Part shown: in pieces, positions 1 to 9,325 of the stretch
Layout: each line of letters begins with the position of its first letter
Numbering within the stretch: position 1 is the stretch's first letter
Assembly (NCBI RefSeq): GCF_002086795.1
Contig: NZ_MVIM01000016.1
Coordinates: forward strand, 1 to 64,000
From: Mycolicibacterium tusciae
GTDB taxonomy: Bacteria > Actinomycetota > Actinomycetes > Mycobacteriales > Mycobacteriaceae
Length of the DNA: 64,000 nt
Direction: 5' to 3'
The notes under the pieces: model-generated
What the model was told of the DNA's origin: nothing
Databases searched by the model: none
The model's input: only the letters and a program-made list of their open reading frames with translations
Translations under genes and position numbers: made by a program

Positions 1-959
1 GGCGCGGGGGCAGGGGCGGGCGCCGGAACCGCCTGTGGCGGGTTCAGATACTGGTAGATGAGCCCGATCATGATCGGGAGGAAAATCGGAGCGGCGAAGA
101 TCATCGACCAGGTGGTCCATCCGAGCGGCTGGGTGATCGCCTGGTATGCGATGAACAAGAGCAGCACCCCCGACGACGGGTTGCCGAGCCACCCGAGGAA
201 GTTGTTCAGGAAGTCGCTCAGGAAGTCGAAGATGGCGCGAAAGAAGTTGCGCACGAAGTTCAGGATCGACTCGAAGAAGTCCTCGAAGAACCTGACGATC
301 TGCTGCAGCAGATCCGAGATGGAGTCCGCGACGTTCAACGCCGCACCGGAATCGGCGGCGGTCACCATCGCTGCGGACTGCTGGGCGGCTGCTGCCGCCG
401 AACCCGCTTCTCCGACACCGGGAGTCAGCAGGAACGGCGCGGGCATGGTGGTCGGCGCGGCGGCCACCGCGGCGCCTGACACCGCCTGATACGTACTCAT
501 GGTCGTGGCGGCCTGAATCCACATCCGCACGTAGTCGGCTTCGTTCAGCGCGATGGGAATCGTGTTGATCCCCAGGAAGTTCGTGCCGACCAGGATCCCG
601 TGTACGGCATGGTTGAGCGCCAGCTCGGCCAGCGTCGGCATCGTCGCGAGTGCCACGCTGTAGGCGGCGGCCGCCGTCTCGTGCTGAACGGCGGTCGCCG
701 TGCTGTTGGCACTCGCCTGTGCCAGCCACGCCAGGTACGGGGTGTGTGCGGCGACGTACTGCTCGGCGCTCGGGCCCTCCCAGGCGCCGCCCTGGACCCC
801 ACCCAACACGCCGGTCAACTCCGCTGCGGCCGAGGCGTATTCGGCGGCCAACGACTGCCAAGCCCCCGCGGCAGCCAGCATCGGGCCCGGGCCAGGGCCT
901 GCGCTGAGCATCGCGGAATGCACCTCCGGCGGGAGAGCCATCCAGATGGGGGCCATCAT
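1..959 (-). CDS. ppe4: PPE family protein of the ESX-3 locus (PPE4-like), 3' end outside the window
   Basis: This is a secreted or cell-surface PPE protein, partner of the PE protein encoded just upstream. The start MMAPIWMALPPEVHS carries the PPE signature (Pro-Pro-Glu at about residues 10-12), followed by an all-helical domain with a WxG-like segment (GGAWEGPSAEQY). After about residue 180 come a Ser/Ala-rich linker and a hydrophobic, Phe-rich region. The ATG lies 2 bases after the pe5 stop, so the two are co-transcribed. The reading frame is open to base 1, so the C-terminus is missing here. In ESX-3 loci PPE4 pairs with PE5 and is needed for mycobactin-dependent iron acquisition; the name rests on locus position. 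Confidence 0.9.
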   Translation of the reverse strand, partial: MMAPIWMALPPEVHSAMLSAGPGPGPMLAAAGAWQSLAAEYASAAAELTGVLGGVQGGAWEGPSAEQYVAAHTPYLAWLAQASANSTATAVQHETAAAAYSVALATMPTLAELALNHAVHGILVGTNFLGINTIPIALNEADYVRMWIQAATTMSTYQAVSGAAVAAAPTTMPAPFLLTPGVGEAGSAAAAAQQSAAMVTAADSGAALNVADSISDLLQQIVRFFEDFFESILNFVRNFFRAIFDFLSDFLNNFLGWLGNPSSGVLLLFIAYQAITQPLGWTTWSMIFAAPIFLPIMIGLIYQYLNPPQAVPAPAPAPA

Positions 960-961
960 GT

Positions 962-1270
962 TCAGCTACCGGCAACCAGGTAGGACGAAGCGGCCATCGC
1001 GTCACCGGTGAGATAGCTGGCACCGGACTCGCCGACCCCGACCCCGGAACGTCCGAGTTCCTCGACGCCGAGCGCGGCCATCGTGTTGTGCTGCACGCCG
1101 TGCGCGCTCATGCCCGCCGCGGTCTGCAGCGACACGGCATCGGCGGCGGGCGGCAGGACGGCACTGATCAGGGGCGCGGCCGCGGCGTGAGCGGCGGCGA
1201 GTCGGGCGGTCAGTGCCTCGACCGCGGCGCTCGCCGCGACAAGACCCTCGGGAACTACGCGCAGAGTCAT
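962..1270 (-). CDS. pe5: PE family protein of the ESX-3 locus (PE5-like)
   Basis: This 102-residue protein consists of a PE domain alone, with no PGRS or lipase extension. It begins MTLRVVPEGLVAASAAVEAL, with Pro-Glu at residues 7-8 and the two-helix hairpin typical of PE proteins. The C-terminal half holds a YLTGD motif that fits the YxxxD/E type VII export signal. Its ATG overlaps the eccC3 stop in an ATGA junction, and ppe4 follows after 2 bases. PE5 and PPE4 are expected to form a heterodimer secreted by ESX-3. The family call is firm; the number is from synteny. Confidence 0.92.
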   Translation of the reverse strand: MTLRVVPEGLVAASAAVEALTARLAAAHAAAAPLISAVLPPAADAVSLQTAAGMSAHGVQHNTMAALGVEELGRSGVGVGESGASYLTGDAMAASSYLVAGS

Positions 1271-4200
1271 CAGTTGAACTCCCTTCCTCTGTTTCCGTTG
1301 TGTCCGGTGCTGCCTGTACCGCCTTGGACTGTGTCTGCGAGCGGATTGACGAGCTGCAGGAACGTCGGAGCATCGCCGTCGTCGAGCAACATGGCGCGAC
1401 CTGCGGGCAACCTGCGGAACCGGTGGCCCCTGATCTTGCCGCTGTCCTGCGGATTACCGGACAACATGACGATGGCGGCTTGCAGCTCGTTCAGGCGCCG
1501 CAGCAGCGGAGCAGTCATCAAAGCGTGCGCCGACCCCGTTGCTCGCGCAGTGACGATGACGCGCAGCCCCAGCTCGCTCGCCTGCGACAGCAACCCGATG
1601 ATGCCGGTCCACGGACGTTGCCCGACGAACGGCCCGCTGACGGCGGGAGCGTCCGGGATCTGGTCGACGTCGTCGACGATCAGATAGTGGGTGTGGCCAT
1701 CGGCACCTGATTGATAGGACCACCTGCTCAACTCCTGCGGGCTCAGCCCCGCCGGCGGTCGGCGCTTCTCCAAGAGTGCCGAGAGCCCGAGCATCGCGGG
1801 CGTGATCCGATCGATGTTCGGGGTGTACTCGTTGTCGGGGAACAACGGTTCCTCGACGAGGTGCAGACGGCGGTCGACGACCGTGAACGCCACGCGGTCC
1901 GGCGTCGAATTCTCGCGGATCGTGCGAATCACATGGCGCAGCAACGTCGTCTTGCCCGATTTGGAGTCGCCGAACACCATGAGTAACGGATTGTCCGAGA
2001 AGCTCAATGACACGGCGGCGAGATCCTCCTCGCGCTGGCCGACGACCACCCGCTCCGGCGCCGGATACAGCGGCGCCACTGCGGCCGGGGCCAGCTCCAG
2101 CGGCAGCAGCCGCACCGGCGGCGCGGCGACACCCGGGTACCGCGCATTGATGACCGCGATATCGCGCAGCGAGGGCTCCGCGACGAGGAAGTGCTCGGCG
2201 GCCATCGTCAGGCCGCGGCCCGGCTGGTCGGCGGGCACGGCTTCGGCGGGCCTGCGCAGCGCCCCGGTGATCCGCACATTGCTGTCACGCGCATCCGCGA
2301 GCTTGAGCTCGAGCCGCAATCCGAGCCCGTCACGCATCGCCAACGGCACCTCGAGCCAGTTCGGCGTGGTGATGATGACGTGGATGCCGTAGGACATACC
2401 GGTGTTGACGAGCTCTGTGACCTTGGCCAGCAACGGGTTTCGGGTGTTGAACGTGTCGGTGTTGTCACGGCTGAAGGCGTACAGGTTGTCGATGACAAGA
2501 AAAACTTCGCCATACTCATCACGCTCGCCGTTGCCGGAGTGGCCACGAGCTTGGCGCGCCTGCAAAAGCTGTTCGAGTTCACCGAACGTGCGCCGGATGC
2601 GTTCGGGTTCCAGTGGCGACGCGACGCTGCCGACGTGGGCGAGGTCTTCGAGCTCGCGCAACTGACCGCCGCCGTAGTCCAGGCAGTAGAACGTGACGTC
2701 GCGGGGTGAGTGCAGCGCGGCGGCCGACAGGATGAACGTCTGCAGCGCCGTCGTCTTGCCCGACCTCGGTCCGCCGTGAATCAGCACGTTGGCGGCGGCC
2801 GACGTCGCGTCGAAGATCAGCGGGTCACGCCGCATCGCGAACGGTCGGTCGATTTCGCCCAGCGGCCAACGCCATTCGCGCTCGGACACGTCCGCACGGG
2901 CGAGCAGCTCGTCCAGCGGTATCGGCTCGTCCAGCGGGGGCAGCCACAACCGCGGCGCCTTGGGGCCGTAGTGCGAGAGCTGGTCGCCGATGGTGGCGAC
3001 GAGCTTGCGCGGCGGACGGTCCTCGTGCGCGGCGGGTTCGACGACCGTCACCGTATCCGCGGGCGCGTCCACGTGGCCGGCGGTGAACAGCTGCGGTACC
3101 GGAAGCGATTGCACGACAACCGACTTCTCGACCCTGGGCGGATCGTAGATGCCGTCGACATAGGTGCTGCGGAACTTGACCGGCATGGCGCCGGGCGTCG
3201 GCACCAGGTAACCCTCACCCTTGTGATCCGGCCCCGCCTCGATGTGGAATGCGTCCTCGACGCCGATGATCTGGCGGCTGACGGCCGGGCTCGCCACCTT
3301 GAGCCCGATCCGGTACGAGGTGTTCTTGTCGATGTCCTTGATGCGACCGACATCGAGAGTCTGCGACGCGAACAGAATGTGGATGCGGAACGAACGGCCC
3401 TTGCGAGCAACATAGTCGAAGAGCTCGGCGTACTCGGGATGGTCGGACAGCATCAGCGAGAACTCATCGGCGACGACGAGCAGCGTCGGCAACGGCGGCA
3501 GATCATGACCCGCCGCGATGGCGGCCTCGTATTCCAGCACCGAGTTGAAGGCGCTGCCTTGCACTCGCCTCCCGGCCTCCATCAGCAGTTGCTCGCGACG
3601 CGCCACCTCACCGCGCAGAGTGTCGGCGAAACGGTCGGCCAGGGAGCGCTTCTCCGCCATATTCGAGATGACGGCGACCACCTGCGGGAAGTCGCGGAAG
3701 ATGTCGGCGCCGGCCTCACCCTTGAAGTCGGCGTAGATGACGATCAGCCGGTCCGCGGAGTGAGTGGTCAGCAGCGACAACAGGATCGACATCAGCGTCT
3801 GCGACTTGCCGGAGCCGGTCATACCGATCATCAGACCGTGAGGGCCCATGCCGCCCTCTGCTTCGTCCTTGAGATCGAACTCCAGCGGATCACCGGTCGA
3901 CGTCACACCGATGGGTACCCGCAGCTCGTCTGCACGCGCGCGGGGCGCCCACAAACTCGCCACGTCCAGCGCCGCGGCGTCCGGAATCCCGAGCAGCGTC
4001 GAGAACGTCGCCACCCCGGCATTGCTCGTACGCGCGTGGCTCGGATTGGAATCCCAGCGGGACAGCCGTCGCGCGACGTGGCGGGCTTCGGCGACATCGA
4101 GGTGATCGGCCGCATCGACATACGGTGCCCAGCCACCGGATTGCCACCGCTCGAGCCTCCCGTCCGCGACGCGCAGGATGGGCCGTTCGGGGTCGGGGTA

Positions 4201-5256
4201 CTGCTCGCGGTGCGGAGGTTCGGCGATGCGCTGCACCAGCGTCACACCGGACAACCCGCCGCGTGGCACCAGGATGTTCGGATCGGCGTTCTCGGGGTCG
4301 TCTACGACGATCAACAGATGCTTGGCACTCGAATCCGCGTCGGAGCCGAACGGTGCGCGGTCGTCGAGTACCGGTTCCAGCAGCGAGCGCAGTTGCGTAA
4401 CGTCGTCGCAGAGATAACGCGCGGGGCCCGCACCGTCGGATGAGCCGGGTACGTCGTTGTGCGGCAACCACTTCAGCCACGACCAGTCGTCGCTCTGGAA
4501 GTCCGGTGATGCCAAGGCGACACCGAGGACGGCGGGGTCGTGCCAGGTGACCGCCTGGATGAGCCACGCCCGCAACGCACCACGAACCTCGTCGGGCTCG
4601 CCCAGCACGGAGATCCGCGAGACCTTGGCCAAATCGATCGCCGCGGGGACGGCGCGCACCGTGCGCTGCACGCCGAGCAGTCCGCGCAGCGTGGTGTGCG
4701 AAACCGGTTCGAGGTCGACCTCGTCGGCGCTGTCCTTGACCCGCAGCGCTGCGCCCAGCGGTGCATCGTGCAAACCCGTTCGCACTACGAGGAAGTCGCT
4801 GTCGTGCGGGTCGCGCTCCCACTGGCGGCGGGTGCCAGGCACCTCGGCGAGCAACTTGGGATCCGGATGCGACCACTCGAGGGCGGCACGCTGTTCGGCC
4901 GCGTGTGCGCGAACGTTGTCGCGGACCACCGACAGGTACCGCAGGTAGTCGGCCCGCTCGGCGTCCACCTCCTCGGTGCGCATCTTGTTGTCCGTGCCGC
5001 GGTAGAGCGCCGTCGCGGCCAGCAGCAGGACGAACGGGAAGAACAGCGTCGTCGGCGAGATCAGCCGCATACCGGTGGCGACCAGCGCGACGATCATGCC
5101 GATGATCAGAATGACGATCAGATACGGCAGCACCCGCCGCAACAACGACGGCGGCACCATCCGGGGCAGTTCCGGTGGCGGTTCGATCGTGATGGTGCCC
5201 TTGCGCACCGTCGGCGGCGCAATCCTGCGACGCGCTTCGAAGATGAGCCGACTCAC
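1270..5256 (-). CDS. eccC3: ESX-3 type VII secretion ATPase EccC3
   Basis: This FtsK/SpoIIIE-type motor ATPase recognises and drives substrates through the ESX-3 inner-membrane complex. From the GTG at 5256 it encodes 1328 residues, close to the roughly 1330 of the family. The N-terminus has two membrane segments (about residues 38-85). Three ATPase domains follow, with Walker A motifs GMTGSGKS near residue 480, GGPRSGKT near 830 and GDSKSGKT near 1100. The start was chosen because it overlaps the eccB3 stop as GTGA and gives the conserved N-terminus SRLIFEARRRIAPP. A longer upstream frame to 5373 is only read-through over eccB3. Confidence 0.97.
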   Translation of the reverse strand: MSRLIFEARRRIAPPTVRKGTITIEPPPELPRMVPPSLLRRVLPYLIVILIIGMIVALVATGMRLISPTTLFFPFVLLLAATALYRGTDNKMRTEEVDAERADYLRYLSVVRDNVRAHAAEQRAALEWSHPDPKLLAEVPGTRRQWERDPHDSDFLVVRTGLHDAPLGAALRVKDSADEVDLEPVSHTTLRGLLGVQRTVRAVPAAIDLAKVSRISVLGEPDEVRGALRAWLIQAVTWHDPAVLGVALASPDFQSDDWSWLKWLPHNDVPGSSDGAGPARYLCDDVTQLRSLLEPVLDDRAPFGSDADSSAKHLLIVVDDPENADPNILVPRGGLSGVTLVQRIAEPPHREQYPDPERPILRVADGRLERWQSGGWAPYVDAADHLDVAEARHVARRLSRWDSNPSHARTSNAGVATFSTLLGIPDAAALDVASLWAPRARADELRVPIGVTSTGDPLEFDLKDEAEGGMGPHGLMIGMTGSGKSQTLMSILLSLLTTHSADRLIVIYADFKGEAGADIFRDFPQVVAVISNMAEKRSLADRFADTLRGEVARREQLLMEAGRRVQGSAFNSVLEYEAAIAAGHDLPPLPTLLVVADEFSLMLSDHPEYAELFDYVARKGRSFRIHILFASQTLDVGRIKDIDKNTSYRIGLKVASPAVSRQIIGVEDAFHIEAGPDHKGEGYLVPTPGAMPVKFRSTYVDGIYDPPRVEKSVVVQSLPVPQLFTAGHVDAPADTVTVVEPAAHEDRPPRKLVATIGDQLSHYGPKAPRLWLPPLDEPIPLDELLARADVSEREWRWPLGEIDRPFAMRRDPLIFDATSAAANVLIHGGPRSGKTTALQTFILSAAALHSPRDVTFYCLDYGGGQLRELEDLAHVGSVASPLEPERIRRTFGELEQLLQARQARGHSGNGERDEYGEVFLVIDNLYAFSRDNTDTFNTRNPLLAKVTELVNTGMSYGIHVIITTPNWLEVPLAMRDGLGLRLELKLADARDSNVRITGALRRPAEAVPADQPGRGLTMAAEHFLVAEPSLRDIAVINARYPGVAAPPVRLLPLELAPAAVAPLYPAPERVVVGQREEDLAAVSLSFSDNPLLMVFGDSKSGKTTLLRHVIRTIRENSTPDRVAFTVVDRRLHLVEEPLFPDNEYTPNIDRITPAMLGLSALLEKRRPPAGLSPQELSRWSYQSGADGHTHYLIVDDVDQIPDAPAVSGPFVGQRPWTGIIGLLSQASELGLRVIVTARATGSAHALMTAPLLRRLNELQAAIVMLSGNPQDSGKIRGHRFRRLPAGRAMLLDDGDAPTFLQLVNPLADTVQGGTGSTGHNGNRGREFN

Positions 5257-6827
5257 GATGGGGTCTCCCTCACGACTGCGGGACGGGGGTCGGCCGCGAG
5301 CCCGTCGTGGGCCAACAGGGCGTCGGCACGCGACAACGTCGGGCCCTCCGCGAACTGGCTCAGCATCGACCATGGAATGGGTAGCGGCGGCGGGGTCAGT
5401 CCGAGCGCCTCGATCGTCCTCTGGTCACTCTCGGTGTCGACGCCGTACCGCACGCCGGTGTCGCTGAGCCAGAAGGTCGCCCCTCCGACCGGTTGCGTCG
5501 ACGTCCCTCCGCCGTCCTGGCCGACGGTCTGCACCAGGAAGCCTGAGCCGGGTGTCAACACGACGCGGTCGGCAGTGGTGCCCGATCCGGCTCCGACCAG
5601 TGCGACGGTGCGCAGCTCGTCGACCACCGGAAGCGTTACGCCAGAACGCAATTGAAGCGTTCCGCCGGTCGCATCCGCGGGCCGTGTCCATTGGGCGCAC
5701 GTCAGCGGTGCGTCGGTGGCGTCGACGACCGTGACCGGCTCGCTCGGATACGCGTCGTTGGCGATACCGCTTGCCACTGGCGCCTTGGCGATGTCGTCGG
5801 CTCCCAGCCGCGGCGGCTGGTTGAGGCCGAACGAGTTCGTGTTGCGCAGGATCGCGGCGACCACCGGCGAAACCGGTTGCAGCCCTTGGCGAAGCACCGC
5901 GTAGTGCTGTAGTGCGTTGTCGGCTCCGAACGATGTGACGACCGCACCGACCGGTGCCGGCGTCGGCAGCGGGTAGCTCGTCGGCTCACCCGCACCCTCG
6001 ATGACGGGCGCAGTCAGCGCGGCAGCCTCCGGAATTGCGTTGAACAGTCCCGGAGCGACGGCGCGACTGGCGGGCGCGTCCGGGCCAAGACCCAGCGCAC
6101 CGGTGACCGCGCGATCGTTCAGGTCGATCGTGCTGCGACGGCCGTCCCACAGCAGCCACGTGCCCGCGTTGGGCCCGGCCTCGTTGGAGACCAGAATGAC
6201 CTCGTTCTTGGGCAGCACCGCGGCGCGTTCGCCGCCCTCGGTCAGCGGGGCGGCGATCAGCGTCACTCCCGTCGCCGGTCCGGACGCTCCGTCGCACACC
6301 GTCCAGTCCGCATCGCCAGTGGTGTTCTGCACCATGCGTTCTGGCGCACCCGGGATACCGATCAGGTTGCCGCGCGCAAACTGGTCGATCTCACTGGTCT
6401 TCACCGTGGTCGGGTTGTCGGGCCGGCCCGCGATCAGGCGCGCCGAGGTCAGGTTCAGCACCGGGTGCAACTGGTCGCCGAGGCGGACGTAAAGCGCCGA
6501 CGTGGTGCGGTCCGCCAGGATCGCGTCGTTGCCCGCCACGCCGCCGGGCCTGATGAGCGAGAAGATGAAGCAGCCGGCGAGACCGGTGATCAGTACGAGT
6601 GCGCCGACGAGGACTGCGCGCGACTGGGTGCGCAGCGGATCGACGAGCATCCGGGTGTCATGTAGCGCCACACCGGAGGCGATGCGCCGCATGATGAATC
6701 GCCAGCCCGAGACCTGATGGCGCGTGACGAATCCACGCCGGTAAGCGACCCGGTCGGGGTTCTCGTTGACCGGAGTCCTGGAGGTGAACTCGCGGCGGTC
6801 ACCACCCTCGCGATCCTGGCCGCTCAT
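5253..6827 (-). CDS. eccB3: ESX-3 type VII secretion core protein EccB3
   Basis: EccB is the single-pass membrane subunit of the ESX core complex, with a large periplasmic domain. This 524-residue protein has a cytosolic N-terminus (SRTPVNENPD, RRGFVTRHQVSGWRF), one transmembrane helix at about residues 71-92, and a long R1-R4 repeat-type periplasmic region containing NLTSARLI and a GNLIGIPGAPERM segment typical of EccB. The family is about 500-540 residues, so it is full length. It overlaps eccA3 upstream and eccC3 downstream by 4 bases each, implying translational coupling. Confidence 0.97.
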   Translation of the reverse strand: MSGQDREGGDRREFTSRTPVNENPDRVAYRRGFVTRHQVSGWRFIMRRIASGVALHDTRMLVDPLRTQSRAVLVGALVLITGLAGCFIFSLIRPGGVAGNDAILADRTTSALYVRLGDQLHPVLNLTSARLIAGRPDNPTTVKTSEIDQFARGNLIGIPGAPERMVQNTTGDADWTVCDGASGPATGVTLIAAPLTEGGERAAVLPKNEVILVSNEAGPNAGTWLLWDGRRSTIDLNDRAVTGALGLGPDAPASRAVAPGLFNAIPEAAALTAPVIEGAGEPTSYPLPTPAPVGAVVTSFGADNALQHYAVLRQGLQPVSPVVAAILRNTNSFGLNQPPRLGADDIAKAPVASGIANDAYPSEPVTVVDATDAPLTCAQWTRPADATGGTLQLRSGVTLPVVDELRTVALVGAGSGTTADRVVLTPGSGFLVQTVGQDGGGTSTQPVGGATFWLSDTGVRYGVDTESDQRTIEALGLTPPPLPIPWSMLSQFAEGPTLSRADALLAHDGLAADPRPAVVRETPS

Positions 6828-8641
6828 TCGGACACCGACAGTCCGAGGCCGCGCAGCAGCGGGATGGCGGATCTCGTGACGTCCTGGTCGGTGATGGTCA
6901 TCAGCTCGTCATCGGTGAAATCGTCTGCGTCGGAATGATCGAGACGGTATTCCCGCTCCTCTTCCGAACGCTCCACGAGGTTGCGGACGAACCGGCCGTT
7001 GCCGGCGATGTCGAGGTTGCGTCGCTCGATCCCGTTGGCGTCGGGCGTGGTGACCGAAGCGAGTTGGCCGAACAGCGTCTCCATGTGTTGTAGCGCCGCC
7101 GCTTCGAAGACGCTGTCTCGCTTCTCGGCCATCCGCATGGCGATCTCCACCAGTTCATGCGGCGAGTACGACGGGAAGTCGATGCTGCGGGTGAACCGCG
7201 ACCGCAGACCCTCGTTGGTGTCGAGGAACGCGTCGAGGTCCTTGCGGTAACCCGCGACGATCACGACCAGCCGCTCGCGGTCGTTCTCCATACGGGCCAG
7301 CAGGGTGTCGATGGCGACGAGGCCGAAGTCGTTCTTCGCGCCGGTCGACACGAGCGCGTACGCCTCGTCGAGGAACAGCACGCCGTCGAGTGCGCTGTCG
7401 ATGATGCCGTTGGTCTTGGCCTCGGTCTCGCCGATGTGCTGGCCGATCAGGTCGGCGCGGTGCACCTCGCGCACGGTTTCTTTCTTGAGAATGCCCAGCC
7501 CGCAATAGATTTTGGCGACGACGCGCGCAATCGTCGTCTTACCGGTGCCCGGAGGGCCCGCGAAAACCAGGTGGTTGGTGCGGTTGGCCACGGTCAGCCC
7601 GCGCTCCTGGCGACGGATCGCCATGGCGACCGAGCTCTTCAGCCGGGCCACTTGGTACTTGACCTCTTCGAGGCCGATGAACTCGGCGAGCTCCGCCTCG
7701 GCCTCGATCAGCAGGTGGGCCTTGCGCTCCTTCGCGCCGGGATCGACGAAATCTGTTTCGGTGGGCTCGGTTTCGGGATCCCACGGATCGGTCCGGGCCT
7801 CGATCCTGGCTGCCGTCGTCGGCACGATGCCGTACGACGTATCCGTGATCGCGGTCTCGACTTCTTCGTTCTCGGGGTTGGCGGCGTAGAGCTCGGCAAG
7901 CACGTCGGCGGCGTCGAGGTCCTCGCCCTGTGCGCGCAGAGACAGCGCCCTGGCCAGCGCGCCGTCGACGGCCGCAACCGCGACGGGTCCGGATGGGTCC
8001 TCGAGGTAGGACAGCGCCGGGGCGAACATGCCCAACCTCGCGAGCGAGGTGCCCAGTGCGATGCGCACGGCGTGCGCGTACCTCTGGTCCAGCTTCGTGT
8101 CGTTGACGATGGGGGTCAGCAGGCGCACCACATCCGACCATCGCTCGGTCCGGTAGTACATCGCGACCCGCACCCACCGCGCCTCGAGCCAGCTCGGCCG
8201 CCGCGCGATCAGGGGGTCGACGAGTTTGTCCGCCGCCGCATAGTCGCCGGCGTCGCACAGGGTGACCGCGTAGGCCAGCGCGAAATCGTCGGGCGTCGAG
8301 GCCGCGAATTGGAGGTAGAGACCGGTGTCGTAGTCGAACACCAGATCGCCGTCGGCGAGGTCGACCTCGCGCTGCAGCACACCCGCGGACTTCACCGTCT
8401 GCCACACGGCCTCGATGACACGCGCGCTCGTATCGCCGGCGGCGGCCAGACCCGTCCACGCGTCGCACTGCTCACGGGCGATTCGCGTCAGTTCGGCAAA
8501 CCCGGACCGGGCCGCCGAGAGATCCGGCGGGCGCCGCCGATCGTGGACAGACAAGCCCAGCGCCCGGCAACACGTCGCAAAACGACTCACGACGTCGCTG
8601 TCGACGCGGGACGTCGCAGCAAAATCCGTTGATACAGGCAC
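6824..8641 (-). CDS. eccA3: ESX-3 secretion AAA+ ATPase EccA3
   Basis: EccA proteins are cytosolic CbbX-type AAA+ ATPases thought to release PE/PPE and other substrates from chaperones. The N-terminal half is a TPR-like helical domain (about residues 1-280). The C-terminal AAA+ domain has Walker A GPPGTGKTT near residue 364 and Walker B GVLFLDEAYAL near 422. I chose the GTG at 8641 (605 residues) because GGGGGAG lies 10 bases upstream. The longer frame reading back to 8695 runs through the inverted-repeat regulatory region. It is the first gene of the ESX-3 operon. The exact start is less certain than the identity. Confidence 0.93.
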   Translation of the reverse strand: MPVSTDFAATSRVDSDVVSRFATCCRALGLSVHDRRRPPDLSAARSGFAELTRIAREQCDAWTGLAAAGDTSARVIEAVWQTVKSAGVLQREVDLADGDLVFDYDTGLYLQFAASTPDDFALAYAVTLCDAGDYAAADKLVDPLIARRPSWLEARWVRVAMYYRTERWSDVVRLLTPIVNDTKLDQRYAHAVRIALGTSLARLGMFAPALSYLEDPSGPVAVAAVDGALARALSLRAQGEDLDAADVLAELYAANPENEEVETAITDTSYGIVPTTAARIEARTDPWDPETEPTETDFVDPGAKERKAHLLIEAEAELAEFIGLEEVKYQVARLKSSVAMAIRRQERGLTVANRTNHLVFAGPPGTGKTTIARVVAKIYCGLGILKKETVREVHRADLIGQHIGETEAKTNGIIDSALDGVLFLDEAYALVSTGAKNDFGLVAIDTLLARMENDRERLVVIVAGYRKDLDAFLDTNEGLRSRFTRSIDFPSYSPHELVEIAMRMAEKRDSVFEAAALQHMETLFGQLASVTTPDANGIERRNLDIAGNGRFVRNLVERSEEEREYRLDHSDADDFTDDELMTITDQDVTRSAIPLLRGLGLSVSE

Positions 8642-8660
8642 GTGCGCTTGTCTCCCCCGT

Positions 8661-8705
8661 AAGTTATGGCAGGCTAACTTTCGAAAAGTTAGCATTGCAT
8701 AACTT
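8661..8705 (-). promoter_or_regulatory. Two tandem inverted repeats before eccA3, candidate IdeR (iron) boxes
   Basis: Two 20-bp elements of the form AAGTTA-N8-TAACTT lie at 8661-8680 and 8686-8705, separated by 5 bases. Between their inner arms is another inverted repeat, GCTAACTTT-CGA-AAAGTTAGC. Aligned to the IdeR consensus TTAGGTTAGGCTAACCTAA, TTATGGCAGGCTAACTTTC and TTAGCATTGCATAACTTAA each match 13 of 19 positions by hand count. ESX-3 operons are known to be iron-repressed through IdeR, so this reading is plausible. The spacing and symmetry differ from the textbook box, so another metal regulator is possible. Confidence 0.6.
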
Positions 8706-8747
8706 AACTGTCGAGACTCACGGTGTGGGGTTACGACGTGACTGCAC

Positions 8748-9269
8748 TCACCCCTTGATCGCGCTGACCAGACTGATCGTCGCGGTCATGGTGCCTGCGT
8801 CGGACTCGGGCGAGGCGCGCCAACCCCTGGCGGCGAACCACTGGGCCGCCGGCTCATGCTGCTCGTTGTAGATGAGCTCGAAGAACGGACCGCCGTGGGC
8901 CGAGCCTCCCCCGATCCGCTCTTCCTCTTGTTTGGCGGCGAACGCGTCGGCATCCATCGGCACGGACTCCTCCACCGCAGCGTGGCTGCCGGCGCCGAGA
9001 GCCAGTCGATGCCGGCGAACAGCTGAACCTGCGCGGTCGCGGGCAGATAAATCAGGAGGCCCTCGGCAATCCAGGCAGATGGCGACGTGGGGTCCAACCC
9101 GTGATCGAGCAGCGCCCGCGGCCAGTCATCACGCAGGTCGACGGCGACTTCACGACGCGCGGCGATGGGCCGCACCCCGGCCAGGGCACTACGCCCGGGC
9201 CGCGGCCACGAACAACGCCGTCGACCCGACACTCGTCTTGATGCCCCAGGTGTCGTTATCGGTACGCAT
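8748..9269 (-). pseudogene. Decayed SAM-dependent methyltransferase (PPM1/Tcmp-like, Rv0281-type)
   Basis: Fragments of the mycobacterial O-methyltransferase family (normally about 300 residues) are present in several frames. From the ATG at 9269 the family N-terminus MRTDNDTWGIKTSVGSTALF can be read, but it stops after 26 codons. Another frame then gives the central ARREVAVDLRDDWPRALLDH and AWIAEGLLIYLPATAQ segments. A third frame gives the C-terminus (PMDADAFAAKQEEER, FFELIYNEQ, SLVSAIKG). About 100 residues, including the SAM-binding glycine loop, are missing after the N-terminus, and a second gap follows the RGW motif. No frame can encode a working enzyme. Its position next to eccA3 matches Rv0281. 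Confidence 0.85.
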
Positions 9270-9325
9270 GTAGCCGTTCTACGCGGCCAATCTGACAACC
9301 TGCTTACAGCCCAGGTGACTGCCCG

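Noticed and set aside
2710..4443. 577-codon open frame on the plus strand across eccC3
   Set aside because: It lies fully antisense to eccC3, is Arg/His/Gln-rich without any domain, and is typical of the open antisense frames of high-GC genes.
5257..5373. Longer N-terminus for EccC3
   Set aside because: The added residues lie over the eccB3 coding end and are not family-like; the GTGA junction at 5253-5256 and the SRLIFEARRRI start fit better.
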